DNA from: Aliarcobacter vitoriensis
GTDB lineage: Bacteria > Campylobacterota > Campylobacteria > Campylobacterales > Arcobacteraceae
Reading direction: 5' to 3'
Length of the DNA: 64,000 nucleotides
Assembly: GCF_003316695.1 (NCBI RefSeq)
Contig: NZ_PDKB01000011.1
Span: 28,331-92,330 of the forward strand
Shown: positions 55,560 through 62,725 of the stretch, in pieces
Layout: every line of letters begins with the position of its first letter
Numbering within the stretch: the stretch's first letter is position 1
Translations under genes and position numbers: made by a program
Notes under the pieces: model-generated
What the model was told of the DNA's origin: nothing
The model's input: only the letters and a program-made list of their open reading frames with translations
Database searches by the model: none

Positions 55560-56275
55560 AAAAAATAACTTTTTATTTGTAATAAAAAAAGCTTCAAAGT
55601 TAAGTAAGTATTAAGTTTAAAAGCACTTTAAGGTTTAAAAAAACACCACTTATAATATGTATCAAGGTAGTCTAAGTAACAAGTAAAAAAAGGTATCTTA
55701 AAAATGCCTAAGCAATCCGACTGTTTCGGTGTTGGTTTGGTGTCCCATAAATAGGTTTAAGAATTGAAAGTCTTAATGTAGCAACTTTTTTGCTTTAATG
55801 AAACTTAAAAGTTATTATTATTAATCGTCGCACTTTTTAATAAAAATAACTAAATATTAGAATAAGATTAGTTTGAATTTTTATCAAAATAATTAAGATT
55901 TGTAATAGTCTTTTATAATAAATTTATTTGGGTTTGAAGTAAATATAAAAAAGGTACTCCATAAGGTTTGAAGTCTATGAGGGTAATGCGTGCCCCGATT
56001 AATACGGGGTTTAAGCCAAATATAAAAGGTAGCCAAAATAGTATAATGGTTTAAATTAGCCATTAATACAATATTAAAAAATGATTGAACTTATAAAATT
56101 CAATAGTGAAGTTGAGATATATATCAAAGCTTTACATCACTTACTATCATTACAAATGAACAGTAATTGAAAATTAAAATGGGACGATTGAAACTCCATT
56201 GATAACCGATAAAATAGGTCATTTAATAAAATAAATGGGACGATTTAAAAATTAAAAATGAAAAGGAATTGAACA
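55560..56275. other. 716-base non-coding block with repeats
   Basis: The longest gap in the element. It contains GTGTTGGTTTGGTGTC (55729-55744), similar to 62127-62142; two related blocks GGGTTTGAAGTAAATATAAA (from about 55930) and GGGTTTAAGCCAAATATAAA (from about 56007), both running into GGTA-type ends; a CCCCG/CGGGG hairpin (55993-56009) followed by TTT; and GGGACGATT at two places near 56180 and 56233. A 16-codon frame at 55704-55754 is not convincing. It may be an origin, a regulatory RNA or an old junction. Confidence 0.4.
56081..56135 (+). repeat. 55-bp copy of the 5' end of the gene at 56276
   Basis: Identical to 56276-56330, including the ATG and the first 18 codons (MIELIKFNSEVEIYIKAL). 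After that it diverges and stops at 56170, a 29-codon remnant. It lacks the AAGGAA found before the intact copy. Confidence 0.85.
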
Positions 56276-56503
56276 ATGATTGAACTTATAAAATTCAATA
56301 GTGAAGTTGAGATATATATCAAAGCTTTACAAGAAAAGAAACAATATAAAAAGTCATTAGCATTTATGGATTATTGTGTATGTTCGGATAATGGAGAGTT
56401 TCTATCAATCCGTGAGAATGCTAAGCGTTGGAATGTAGGAACAACAACGGCTCACAGTTGGATTAAAGAATTTGAAGACATTATCTTTAATATGACAAAT
56501 TGA
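56276..56503 (+). CDS. Small HTH protein, element regulator
   Basis: A 75-aa protein whose C-terminal half looks like a helix-turn-helix (SIRENAKRWNVGTTTAHSWI, then KEFEDIIF). AAGGAA precedes its ATG. It lies 10 bases before the terminase-small-like gene. A role in replication or packaging control is inferred only from neighbours. Confidence 0.6.
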   Translation: MIELIKFNSEVEIYIKALQEKKQYKKSLAFMDYCVCSDNGEFLSIRENAKRWNVGTTTAHSWIKEFEDIIFNMTN

Positions 56504-56513
56504 AAGGTAAATA

Positions 56514-57206
56514 ATGAATGATAGTAAAAGAGTAAGCCAAAGAGAGTTAGGGCGTTTAACTAATTGTGTACATCAAAATATATCAAAGCTAGTACAAAAA
56601 GGTATTTTAGAAGTTGGAAAAGATAGAAAGCTAGATTTAAATAGTTCTTTGCAACTATTAAAAGACTTTAATTATTTAGATGAAAATAATCAATTTAGAA
56701 AGCCAACAGTTCCACGAGATGAAAAAGGCAAGGAAATATATACAAGCCCTATTCCTTTAAGTGTTGAAGATAAAAAGCAAAAGGCTATTAAACTAAATAT
56801 GGAAATTGAAGCTTTAAAAAATCAGATAAATATTAAAGAACAGCAATTAAGCAATGATGATACTGATATGATAACACAAGCTGAATATATAGCTAATAAC
56901 TTAAAAGAGTTTAATGATTTACTTCTAGCACGAATAAAAGCTTTAAAAGAATTTTGGTCAATGTTAAGTGATGAGTTAAAAGAGGATTTAAAAGAATTAA
57001 GTAATATAGAAAAACAAATATTTGAGAAACAAAAGCAAGTAATCAAAGAAATATCAAAAAGCTTTTTAGAACTTCCAAAGGGCTTGAGTGAATGTATAAG
57101 TGATGATGAGTATAACAAAGACGATATTATTGAAATTTATGAATTTGAAATCAAATTTATTTTAAAAGAGCATTTATCAAAAGTTGGTTTTAAATTTAAT
57201 GACTAA
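56514..57206 (+). CDS. Terminase small-subunit-like HTH coiled-coil protein
   Basis: A 230-aa protein with an N-terminal helix-turn-helix (SQRELGRLTNCVHQNISKLV, then GILEVGKDRKLDL), followed by a long coiled coil (about 78-175). This order resembles Nu1/phage terminase small subunits, which recognise packaging sites. No terminase large subunit is present, so if real it would act with a helper phage. The next gene overlaps its end. DNA-binding support is good; a packaging function is speculative. Confidence 0.5.
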   Translation: MNDSKRVSQRELGRLTNCVHQNISKLVQKGILEVGKDRKLDLNSSLQLLKDFNYLDENNQFRKPTVPRDEKGKEIYTSPIPLSVEDKKQKAIKLNMEIEALKNQINIKEQQLSNDDTDMITQAEYIANNLKEFNDLLLARIKALKEFWSMLSDELKEDLKELSNIEKQIFEKQKQVIKEISKSFLELPKGLSECISDDEYNKDDIIEIYEFEIKFILKEHLSKVGFKFND

Positions 57207-57912
57207 ATCAAAAGTTTTAAAAGAGTTAGAAAACTACATAAAAGACTTTAACGATAGTAATGATTTAAAATTAAGCTATGACACCATAAGAATAGATTTT
57301 TCAAAACAACATAAGCTTACAAAAATAAAGGCTTTGGGAAATTGGAAAAAGATTAATAAAAGTAATAGGACCATATTTTCAGGACTTAGAAAAAAGATTA
57401 TTGATGATGAGGTAACAAGCGTTTATCAACTTGAAAACTATAATATCTTTTATTATAACAGCAATAAAGATAAGCCACGATATAGATTAGCTACTATGGT
57501 AATATTTGGGCTAAAACAATATCATAAAGAGCCTATACCTCATCAGAAAATAGATGAAATACTATCTATACTAAAAAATATTACTAGCATTGATTTATGT
57601 TTTGATATGAAGCAAAAACCAAATATTGATAATTTAAAAGAAAATTTTAGAGTTAGACAATATTTGACAAGTGAAAAAGTAAAAACCGATACATATTATA
57701 TTAATAATCCAAATATTTTAATGCTAGATAGAGTTTGTATCTATAATAAAGCTAAAAAGAACGATTTAAAAGGTAGGTTATACAGAATTGAAGCAACTAT
57801 ATCCATACCAAACATAAAAGCCTTAGCATTACCACTATATGAGTTTAAAGATATAATAAAATTATTAGTGCCGTTTGATAATAAAAGAACACGCCCAAAA
57901 GATACAGTTTAA
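57199..57912 (+). CDS. Replication initiator-like protein
   Basis: A 237-aa protein, start ATG 57199 overlapping the preceding stop region. The pattern VCIYNKAKKND followed by LYRIEATISIP resembles the Y-x-K and R-x-E motifs of phage and plasmid rolling-circle Rep proteins; an upstream SIDLCFD segment could be a metal-linked strand. The match is weak and from motif alone. In a satellite island this position often holds a Rep or primase. Confidence 0.45.
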   Translation: MTKSKVLKELENYIKDFNDSNDLKLSYDTIRIDFSKQHKLTKIKALGNWKKINKSNRTIFSGLRKKIIDDEVTSVYQLENYNIFYYNSNKDKPRYRLATMVIFGLKQYHKEPIPHQKIDEILSILKNITSIDLCFDMKQKPNIDNLKENFRVRQYLTSEKVKTDTYYINNPNILMLDRVCIYNKAKKNDLKGRLYRIEATISIPNIKALALPLYEFKDIIKLLVPFDNKRTRPKDTV

Positions 57913-57928
57913 TAAATAAGGTTAAAAG

Positions 57929-58087
57929 ATGAATGAAATACTTAAAAGAGATTTTGAAAAAGGTTTAAAAGAGATATTATCAAAATATGATATTTTAAAA
58001 GATACAAAGATAACTATAAATTACAATGAAAAGCAAAAGACTAAAAAGCATAAAGTTAAAAAATATGAAGCTATCTTTTTGGTTTAA
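57929..58087 (+). CDS. Small basic element protein
   Basis: A 52-aa frame, MNEILKRDFEKGLKEILSKY then a Lys-rich tail ending KKYEAIFLV. AAGG lies 10 bases before the ATG, and the frame starts 16 bases after the Rep-like gene. Composition is like its neighbours. Function unknown. Confidence 0.5.
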   Translation: MNEILKRDFEKGLKEILSKYDILKDTKITINYNEKQKTKKHKVKKYEAIFLV

Positions 58088-58300
58088 GGTTATCTAGCTT
58101 CATCTTAAGCAATTCAAGTCATTCTATTTTGAAAAGCATAATTTTCAATACTAAAATTTAAAGTACAAATTACCATTTTAAGGGCTTCATTACTTGTTAG
58201 ATAGATATTCACATATAAATAAGCCTATTTTCAATCAAATATTTATCAAAAATAGCACTTATTCACATAAAAAGAGTGTTTTTTTAGTTTAAGGTTTGGA

Positions 58301-59329
58301 TTATTTAACTTCACTTCTTAATATATTTAATGGTTCAGTTGCATACAATTCTAGTTTATTATTTGAATTTATTTCTTTAGTATTTGATCTCAAATCATTT
58401 TTATTGTTTTCAAAAAAAACCCAACAAAGAAAAGTAGATACTATTATACAAGCAACAAAAATATTAAATTTAAAAATATAACTATTGCAGAACTTATCTT
58501 TAGTATTCTCCCATATATTAACACAGACATTTTTATCTTTATTTGAAATTCCAAAATGTATTTCTCTTACAAATGAATATAAATAGTGAAGTATATTTGT
58601 TATAAAAAGCCCTATTAAACACATTATTAAAACCAATCTATATATACTACTTTTATCTATGTTTGATAGTACAGAAGTTGAGAAAGTTAGTCCAGCAACA
58701 AAAGAGAAAACAATAGCAGCAAAAATGCCAAGAATAGTTATATATTCTTTTTGCATATTTTTCAATTGATTTTCTGATTTTTCTATATTATCGTTTAATT
58801 GTTTAGATTCTTTTTTTAAATTATTTAATTCAAGTTTTGTTTCTTCTAATTCAGCTTTTGTTTTATTTTCTGCATCAAATATATCTCTTATTCTCAATAT
58901 TTCTAAATTTATATGGTCTTTTAATTTAAAAACTTTATTTTTAAATTCATCTTCATCTTTGTATATATCTTGTTTGTCAATTGTTGCAAAAATATTTTCT
59001 ATATTAAAAGCTATTATATGTAATATTTTTTGGTCTTTGTCAAATATACATTTTTCTCTGTGAGAAATTATATATTTAGTTATGGTTGAATAAGAATGTC
59101 TATAATTTGTACCTTTATAAATTTCTTCTAACTTCCCTATTGCTTCTTGATACTTTGCAATATTATCAGTTGGTTCTACATGATTAGAAATATCACTTCT
59201 TAAATCTTTTGTGAGATTATCACTAATAGGCTCTAAACTAATTGATTTTTCTTGTATATTAGCTATACTAGTTAAAAATTCATCTAATTTTTTATTTAGC
59301 TCATTATAATTAGATTGAGGGGAATTCAT
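58301..59329 (-). CDS. Coiled-coil membrane protein, possible PanT toxin
   Basis: A 342-aa protein with a soluble N-terminal part, a coiled coil (about 154-196) and three membrane helices (about 196-221, 231-254, 286-306). It lies 6 bases after a Panacea-domain gene on the same strand. Panacea proteins are known antitoxins for many toxin types, including membrane-active ones, so this is the likely paired toxin or effector. No catalytic motif seen. The 58088-58300 gap beside it shows nothing clear. Confidence 0.6.
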   Translation of the reverse strand: MNSPQSNYNELNKKLDEFLTSIANIQEKSISLEPISDNLTKDLRSDISNHVEPTDNIAKYQEAIGKLEEIYKGTNYRHSYSTITKYIISHREKCIFDKDQKILHIIAFNIENIFATIDKQDIYKDEDEFKNKVFKLKDHINLEILRIRDIFDAENKTKAELEETKLELNNLKKESKQLNDNIEKSENQLKNMQKEYITILGIFAAIVFSFVAGLTFSTSVLSNIDKSSIYRLVLIMCLIGLFITNILHYLYSFVREIHFGISNKDKNVCVNIWENTKDKFCNSYIFKFNIFVACIIVSTFLCWVFFENNKNDLRSNTKEINSNNKLELYATEPLNILRSEVK

Positions 59330-59335
59330 TTATAT

Positions 59336-59791
59336 TTATACCCCAGCTTCTTGTCTAATTAGTTCCTTATTTATAACAGTTTTTCCATGATGATATGTAT
59401 GATACCAAGCTCCTGTATTTGAATGACTATATTCTACAAGTTTCCAAGGGTCAATTTTCGATAAATAATCAATAGTTTTATTAATAAAAACTATTTTATC
59501 ATTCACTATTTCAATACCATTTTCATCTTTTAGAGAAGCATCTAGAATGTCTTTTTTATGATAAATCTTCATTCCACCATTTATAGAAAATTCTCTATAA
59601 ATTTCTGGAATAACTGGTCCATGTTGCCAAGCTTCAAAATTCTCATTTTCTTCTAATAAAAAGACCTTATTATCACTCAAATATAGTAAATTTACAAAAT
59701 ACAATATTTTTTGTAACTGTAAATTACTAATATAATTTCCATTTTCTATACATCTATTAATAATATAATATGCTAAATTCATTGCTTTCAT
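59336..59791 (-). CDS. Panacea-domain antitoxin (PanA-like)
   Basis: A 151-aa Panacea/SocA-like (DUF4065) protein. Diagnostic features are SNLQLQKILYFVNLLYL, FEAWQHGPVIPEIYREF, and the end SHSNTGAWYHTYH. Start ATG 59789-59791 is preferred (GAGGG just upstream) over a longer reading. Panacea domains neutralise diverse toxins encoded beside them (PanAT systems) and are frequent in phages and islands; the downstream membrane protein is the candidate partner. Confidence 0.85.
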   Translation of the reverse strand: MKAMNLAYYIINRCIENGNYISNLQLQKILYFVNLLYLSDNKVFLLEENENFEAWQHGPVIPEIYREFSINGGMKIYHKKDILDASLKDENGIEIVNDKIVFINKTIDYLSKIDPWKLVEYSHSNTGAWYHTYHHGKTVINKELIRQEAGV

Positions 59792-59922
59792 AATAATACC
59801 CTCTATATTTAAAATACATTCTATCATATTTCAATATATATTTACAAATTTAAATTTATTTCATTATGTTTATTTTACTTTTCCAAAAATGGCAAAATAT
59901 TTTTTACTTAAGTTTCTATAAT

Positions 59923-60840
59923 TTAATCTTCAAAGTTTAATTCTAATTGAATATTTTTCCCGTACATTTCATTAAATTTTTTAATAAATTCTTCTTTAGT
60001 TCTAGACATTTTCATTATTAATGTCGTTTCAATTATTTGTTTTTTTAAGTGTTCTCTTCCTACTTCTGGAGTTAAAGATTGATGAAACTTATATTTCCAG
60101 TTACCTTTTTCTGTTTTAGGTGTTTTTTCTCTTATTTTTTCAACAACTCCATTAGGTAAAATGTCATAAACGTATTTGATTGTTAAAGCTCCAATAAAAG
60201 AGGGTTTAACTTTAATGTTCTTTGGAATAAAAGGAAGTTTCCATAATCTAAACATTTCTCGATAAAATTCATCAGTAAAAGTAAGTTGCCACTTTAATAT
60301 TTCATCAGAAATATATGCGTTTAATATCTTTTGTAATTCAAATCTTTCTCTATCATATTGATAGCCAGTTGCTTCATCAACTAATGCAGTAATTCCAAGC
60401 ATTGCTAATGAAGACAATAAAATCTCAGATTGTGCTGCTAAGTGTTTTTGCTGTATATTTAAAACATTTTCTCTTCTAGCATTCAAATATAATTCACATA
60501 GTTTTGGGAGTATTTCTGCTCGAAAGCCATCTTTTATGGTATCTTTTTCATAATATTCAATTGGTGTTAGTAGTTCAATTAACTCTTCTTTCATTACAGA
60601 TATTAATGCTTTAGAGTCTAAAAATATAGGTAGCTGCTTTAGTCCATTATTTGGTATTCTTTCTTCTAAAAAAGATAATAGTTTTTCTTCTCTATTCTTA
60701 TACCAACCTCTTTGACTTCTTCCAAATGCTTTTAGAATAGAACTTGTACTTATTATCCTAGTACCATCTTCTAAAACTGCTACATTTAAGTCTATTTCAC
60801 CAATCTTTAAAATACCATTATGTGTTGATTTTATATTCAT
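59923..60840 (-). CDS. P63C-domain protein
   Basis: A 305-aa protein with the P63C (phage P63 C-terminal) domain at about 100-290: AILPKLCELYLNARRENVL, ALVDEATGYQYDRERFEL, EFYREMFRLWKLP and KYKFHQSLTPEVGREHLKK. P63C proteins occur in phages and islands next to regulators; their function is unknown. A G8 run (minus strand) sits 9 bases before the ATG, in the ribosome-binding position. Confidence 0.8.
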   Translation of the reverse strand: MNIKSTHNGILKIGEIDLNVAVLEDGTRIISTSSILKAFGRSQRGWYKNREEKLLSFLEERIPNNGLKQLPIFLDSKALISVMKEELIELLTPIEYYEKDTIKDGFRAEILPKLCELYLNARRENVLNIQQKHLAAQSEILLSSLAMLGITALVDEATGYQYDRERFELQKILNAYISDEILKWQLTFTDEFYREMFRLWKLPFIPKNIKVKPSFIGALTIKYVYDILPNGVVEKIREKTPKTEKGNWKYKFHQSLTPEVGREHLKKQIIETTLIMKMSRTKEEFIKKFNEMYGKNIQLELNFED

Positions 60841-60849
60841 TCTAAATTA

Positions 60850-60857
60850 CCCCCCCC
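60850..60857 (-). repeat. G8 tract in the P63C ribosome-binding region
   Basis: On the minus strand, TAA (stop of the HTH gene) is followed by GGGGGGGG and then TAATTTAGA and the ATG. The third-longest G run in the window, and it replaces a normal AGGAG. Confidence 0.85.
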
Positions 60858-61073
60858 TTAATCTATTTTAATATACGGTTTTACTGTTGTAGCTATTTTG
60901 TCAATATCTTTAGCCTTTATATAATTTTCAAGCCAAGATTTAACCCAATAAGGTATATTTTGAGAACTACCCCAATTATTTAAAGAGCCTGGATTTATAT
61001 CAAGTATATTCGCAAATTCTTTTTTAGATAAATTTGCATTTTTTAGTAATTCGTTAAATTCTTCTTTTTCCAT
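60858..61073 (-). CDS. Cro/CI-like HTH regulator
   Basis: A 71-aa protein, essentially one helix-turn-helix domain (NLSKKEFANILDINPGSLNN, WGSSQNIPYWVKSWL). It lies between P63C and a second small HTH gene, all on the minus strand. A lysogeny-type regulator is likely. Confidence 0.7.
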   Translation of the reverse strand: MEKEEFNELLKNANLSKKEFANILDINPGSLNNWGSSQNIPYWVKSWLENYIKAKDIDKIATTVKPYIKID

Positions 61074-61107
61074 AATATACCTACTTATTTAAAACCATTT
61101 TCAATTA

Positions 61108-61311
61108 TTAACTTTTTGTATTAACTTCTTTAATAGCGTCTGAAATTTCTATTAGTTTTTTTATTCTATCTATATCTAAATTATTATGTTCGCAAAAAGC
61201 ACCAATTTTTACATACTTTAAAAGTGTTGGATGTGATTTACTCCAATTCTTTATAGTACCCTCTGTTTTTCCTAAATCTTCTGAAATTTCTTTATAAGTT
61301 ACATTTTTCAT
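61108..61311 (-). CDS. Small HTH repressor of the element switch
   Basis: A 67-aa protein starting at ATG 61309-61311 with a helix-turn-helix (VTYKEISEDLGKTEGTIKNW, SKSHPTLLKYVKIG). It is divergent from the 91-aa gene across an intergenic region with three matching palindromes, so it is the best candidate repressor. No canonical ribosome binding site is seen. Confidence 0.7.
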   Translation of the reverse strand: MKNVTYKEISEDLGKTEGTIKNWSKSHPTLLKYVKIGAFCEHNNLDIDRIKKLIEISDAIKEVNTKS

Positions 61312-61330
61312 AATCAAATTATACTAAATA

Positions 61331-61441
61331 ATCATAAATAAATGATAAATATTCTAATAAGTCATAAATAAATGACTTGTTAAGATTGTCTTAAGGTCAT
61401 TAATTTTATACTTCTTATACATAAAGTCATTTATATATGAC
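61331..61441. promoter_or_regulatory. Three palindromic operators of the element switch
   Basis: ATCATAAATAAATGAT (61331-61346), GTCATAAATAAATGAC (61361-61376, exactly 30 bp later) and GTCATTTATATATGAC (61426-61441). All have the RTCAT-N6-ATGAY layout. A single half GGTCATTAA lies near 61396. They fill the gap between divergent genes, as in phage repressor regions. Confidence 0.75.
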
Positions 61442-61464
61442 TAACAAAAGGATTATATTTTACA

Positions 61465-61740
61465 ATGGAAAAAATAGAACTGGATTTTTCAAAAATCGCA
61501 AATGATGAAGATATTGGAATGGAAATAGAGCCTAAATTAAAAGGGCTTATTTTTATACTTGATAGCTTATTTCTTGTCGGGAATACGGGTGAACATAAAT
61601 TCCAAAAAGAGGGATTTTTTGCTTTACATAGTTTAACTTCATCAATACTAGATGATGTAGATGAGTTAAAGGAAAATGTTGAATATATGTATCAGTTAAT
61701 ACATAAATTTAGAGATATAAATATAGGAGTTGAAAAATGA
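61465..61740 (+). CDS. Unknown small element protein, first gene after operators
   Basis: A 91-aa acidic, mostly helical protein (LDFSKIANDEDIGMEIEPKL, then SSILDDVDELKENVEYMYQL). It is the first plus-strand gene after the operators, a position usual for a protein expressed on induction. The next small frame overlaps its end by 4 bases. No family recognised. Confidence 0.6.
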   Translation: MEKIELDFSKIANDEDIGMEIEPKLKGLIFILDSLFLVGNTGEHKFQKEGFFALHSLTSSILDDVDELKENVEYMYQLIHKFRDINIGVEK

Positions 61741-61850
61741 AAATTAAAGTGTATTTAAAAGATGATGTTTACAAAATAGTTACTGTTTTGGTTATTGATG
61801 ATATTAGAAAAATAGCTAGTAAATTTGATAGGTGGGAATATGTATTATAA
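61737..61850 (+). CDS. 37-aa element protein
   Basis: A short frame MKIKVYLKDDVYKIVTVLVI continuing to RWEYVL, starting in an ATGA overlap with the 91-aa gene and ending 20 bases before a terminator hairpin. The coupling and pattern (alternating strand-like) suggest it is real. Function unknown. Confidence 0.5.
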   Translation: MKIKVYLKDDVYKIVTVLVIDDIRKIASKFDRWEYVL

Positions 61851-61870
61851 ATATTATTTATGTCAAATAA

Positions 61871-61894
61871 GGGTTTTATTTTAACCCTTTTTTT
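61871..61894 (+). terminator. Terminator of the right-end element genes
   Basis: GGGTT (61871-61875) pairs with AACCC (61883-61887) around TTATTTT, followed by seven T. Flanking AAATAA/TTATTT extends it slightly. Confidence 0.7.
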
Positions 61895-61977
61895 GATATT
61901 ATTTCTATCTAATTTATTAAAATTTTGCTTCACAATCTTGTGAAATATCTTCTAAAATCTATATACAAGATTTTAAA

Positions 61978-62000
61978 TTGGGTCGTAATTCGGGTCGTTT
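61978..62000. promoter_or_regulatory. TTGGGTCGTAA arm-type sites, right end
   Basis: TTGGGTCGTAA at 61978-61988 and a degenerate TCGGGTCGTTT at 61990-62000, again 12 bp apart as in the left pair (52535/52547). Confidence 0.65.
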
Positions 62001-62059
62001 AAATATTTTAATATATTAGAAATAACCAATTTAAAGCTATATATTAATAGTTTTTCTAT

Positions 62060-62069
62060 TCCTACCAGG
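62060..62069 (+). repeat. Right attachment core copy
   Basis: TCCTACCAGG, then TCCATT, against TCCTACCAGGCGTACCATT in the tRNA. It looks like a decayed displaced tRNA 3' end. Confidence 0.5.
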
Positions 62070-62247
62070 TCCATTAGAATATCGAACTCGCTATTTATAA
62101 TCTTCAAATCAATTAAATTTTTCTTAGTGTCGATTTGGTGTCAAAAAATAATATATATTCAATAATTCTATTAAATTTATATCCAAAATAAGTTACACTT
62201 AAAAGTAGTTTTGATAATCTTCATTAAAAAATTCAAGAGAAACAAAA

Positions 62248-62724
62248 ATGCAACGATACTACAAAGAATTAGTTATATTTGTCCAAAAAATGACAGGAGA
62301 TAAGGAACTAGCTTTAGAAATAGTACAAGAAGCCTATGCAAAAACCTTGGAAAAACAAAAAGAGATGGATATTGAACATCAAAGAGCTTTTTTATACAAA
62401 GTTGCTAGAAATTTGACTTTTGATTATTCAAGGAATAAAAAAAATAAGGATTTTATAGATTATGAAGAAGAGAAGATTTTTTGCTCCAAAGAATATGAAC
62501 CAGATGAGATTTTGATGGAAAAAGAGAAAAATGATATGCTTTTAGAAGCATTAGACATCTTACCAAAAAATTTAAAAGAAGTTTTTATTTTACACTTTGT
62601 TGATGGATTGGAAAAAAAACAGATTGCTAGTTTGTTGAATATAAATGTAAATACAGTACAAAAATATGTTATAAGAGCAACTACACAAATTACAAAGTTT
62701 ATAGAAGACAAAGATTGGAATTAA
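62248..62724 (+). CDS. fecI: FecI-like ECF sigma factor
   Basis: A 158-aa ECF sigma factor with region 2 (ELALEIVQEAYAKTLEK, HQRAFLYKVARNLTFDYSR) and region 4 (LKEVFILHFVDGLEKKQIAS, NVNTVQKYVIRAT). It is followed after 1 base by FecR and then by an STN-type TonB receptor, the classic cell-surface signalling order. It lies just outside the island's right junction. Confidence 0.92.
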   Translation: MQRYYKELVIFVQKMTGDKELALEIVQEAYAKTLEKQKEMDIEHQRAFLYKVARNLTFDYSRNKKNKDFIDYEEEKIFCSKEYEPDEILMEKEKNDMLLEALDILPKNLKEVFILHFVDGLEKKQIASLLNINVNTVQKYVIRATTQITKFIEDKDWN

Positions 62725-62725
62725 A

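Larger units (their letters stand above)
52406..62069. mobile_element. tRNA-Arg-integrated island, satellite-like
   Basis: About 9.66 kb between the tRNA 3' repeat and its degenerate copy. Gene order: integrase, unknown, AlpA-like, VRR-NUC, regulatory/intergenic block, HTH protein, terminase-small-like, Rep-like, small basic ORF (all plus strand); PanAT-like pair, P63C and two HTH regulators (minus); a 91-aa and a 37-aa ORF (plus). No capsid, portal, tail or lysis gene is visible. Size, AlpA, Rep and packaging-like gene recall phage-inducible islands or P4-like satellites. This class assignment is inference. Confidence 0.75.
61895..62247. other. Right junction region of the element
   Basis: No gene. 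It holds two ATCTA motifs (61917, 61957), the TTGGGTCGTAA pair (61978, 61990), the attachment-core copy (62060-62069) and, outside it, GTGTCGATTTGGTGTC (62127-62142). The last part before fecI is AT-rich and presumably carries its promoter. Confidence 0.5.

Noticed and set aside
55704..55754. 16-codon frame with weak ribosome binding site
   Set aside because: Too short, and it coincides with a probable recombination-site-like sequence; no protein-like features.
55993..56012. CCCCG/CGGGG hairpin as an intrinsic terminator
   Set aside because: No gene ends shortly before it on the plus strand and the T run is only three bases; described only as part of the non-coding block.
62060..62100. Possible second tRNA at the right junction
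   Set aside because: Only the 10-base core matches; no cloverleaf can be formed.
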